In this document: positions 62,273 to 64,000 of the stretch, in pieces
How positions within the stretch are numbered: the stretch's first letter is position 1
Layout of the letters: each line of letters opens with the position of its first letter
NCBI GenBank assembly: GCA_016792845.1
Contig: JAEUKH010000023.1
Span: 62,001 to 126,000, forward strand
Direction of reading: 5' to 3'
DNA: 64,000 nucleotides
DNA from: Myxococcales bacterium
GTDB lineage: Bacteria; Myxococcota_A; Polyangia; Polyangiales; Ga0077539
The notes under the pieces: model-generated
Seen by the model: only the letters and a program-made list of their open reading frames with translations
Database searches by the model: none
Told to the model about the DNA's origin: nothing
Program-made: the position numbers and the translations under genes

Positions 62273-64000
<1,728 letters not shown>

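Overview
The window is compact, very GC-rich bacterial DNA. Third codon positions are mostly G or C, intergenic gaps are short, and 4-nt ATGA/GTGA gene overlaps are common. It holds three Ser/Thr kinases of eukaryotic type, many lipoproteins with Asp/Ala/Pro-rich linkers, cysteine-rich repeat lipoproteins, a MopE-type CNGIDDDCNG protein, trypsin-like lipoproteins and an ECF sigma/FecR pair. This mix points to a myxobacterium-like member of the Myxococcota (Polyangia type). That is inferred from gene content; no rRNA or marker phylogeny was available. No insertion sequence, prophage or CRISPR array was seen, so this reads as chromosomal core plus lineage-specific genes.

Layout. 1-9.1 kb: a TPR lipoprotein, an RNase HII-like nuclease, a DUF4920 lipoprotein, a CinA-like domain, an alpha/beta hydrolase, tRNA-Gln and tRNA-Glu with a readable promoter and terminator, sfsA, an acyltransferase/SDR pair, and an outer-membrane barrel with a secreted partner. 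9.4-24.6 kb: a three-gene hypothetical operon, M18 aminopeptidase, a small Ser/Thr kinase beside a penicillin-acylase lipoprotein, RseP protease, a secreted transglutaminase-like protein, and Uup ABC-F ATPase flanked by two palindromes. 24.8-31.4 kb: a Bat-type operon (collagen-like GQQ membrane protein, MoxR ATPase, DUF58, VWA protein). 31.6-45.5 kb: tandem trypsin-like lipoproteins, LplA-like protein, histidine kinase, chlorite-dismutase-family heme protein, two more Ser/Thr kinases with TPR-type regions, RsmG and an M15-like peptidase. 45.5-57.6 kb: a benzoate-CoA-ligase-family enzyme, creatininase-family protein, a PD-(D/E)XK protein, two tandem paralogous Cys-rich lipoproteins, then SDR, anthraniloyl-CoA monooxygenase/reductase, di-heme peroxidase and a kynureninase-like enzyme. 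Together these suggest tryptophan/kynurenine to anthraniloyl-CoA catabolism. 57.7-64 kb: an abnormal tRNA-like gene, a 2TM protein, an amber-interrupted lipoprotein gene, tRNA-Ser, an ECF sigma/FecR pair and a MopE/RCC1-like protein.

The most unusual part is 57.7-61.8 kb. A 136-nt class-II tRNA-like gene has anticodon TTA (complementary to stop codon UAA, and to UAG by wobble) and a 68-nt variable region folding into a long hairpin. Within 3.5 kb, two genes carry in-frame TAG codons inside otherwise continuous proteins: a lipoprotein at 59620 and ECF sigma region 4 at 61043. Stop-codon readthrough is a testable idea, but local nonsense mutations are the simpler alternative, and nine other genes in the window end normally at TAG. 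The same region carries three in-frame 33-nt repeats inside the FecR gene. Each matches the palindrome (ATGTTGAC-N3-GTCAACAT type) that also flanks uup, suggesting a dispersed palindromic element or operator family.
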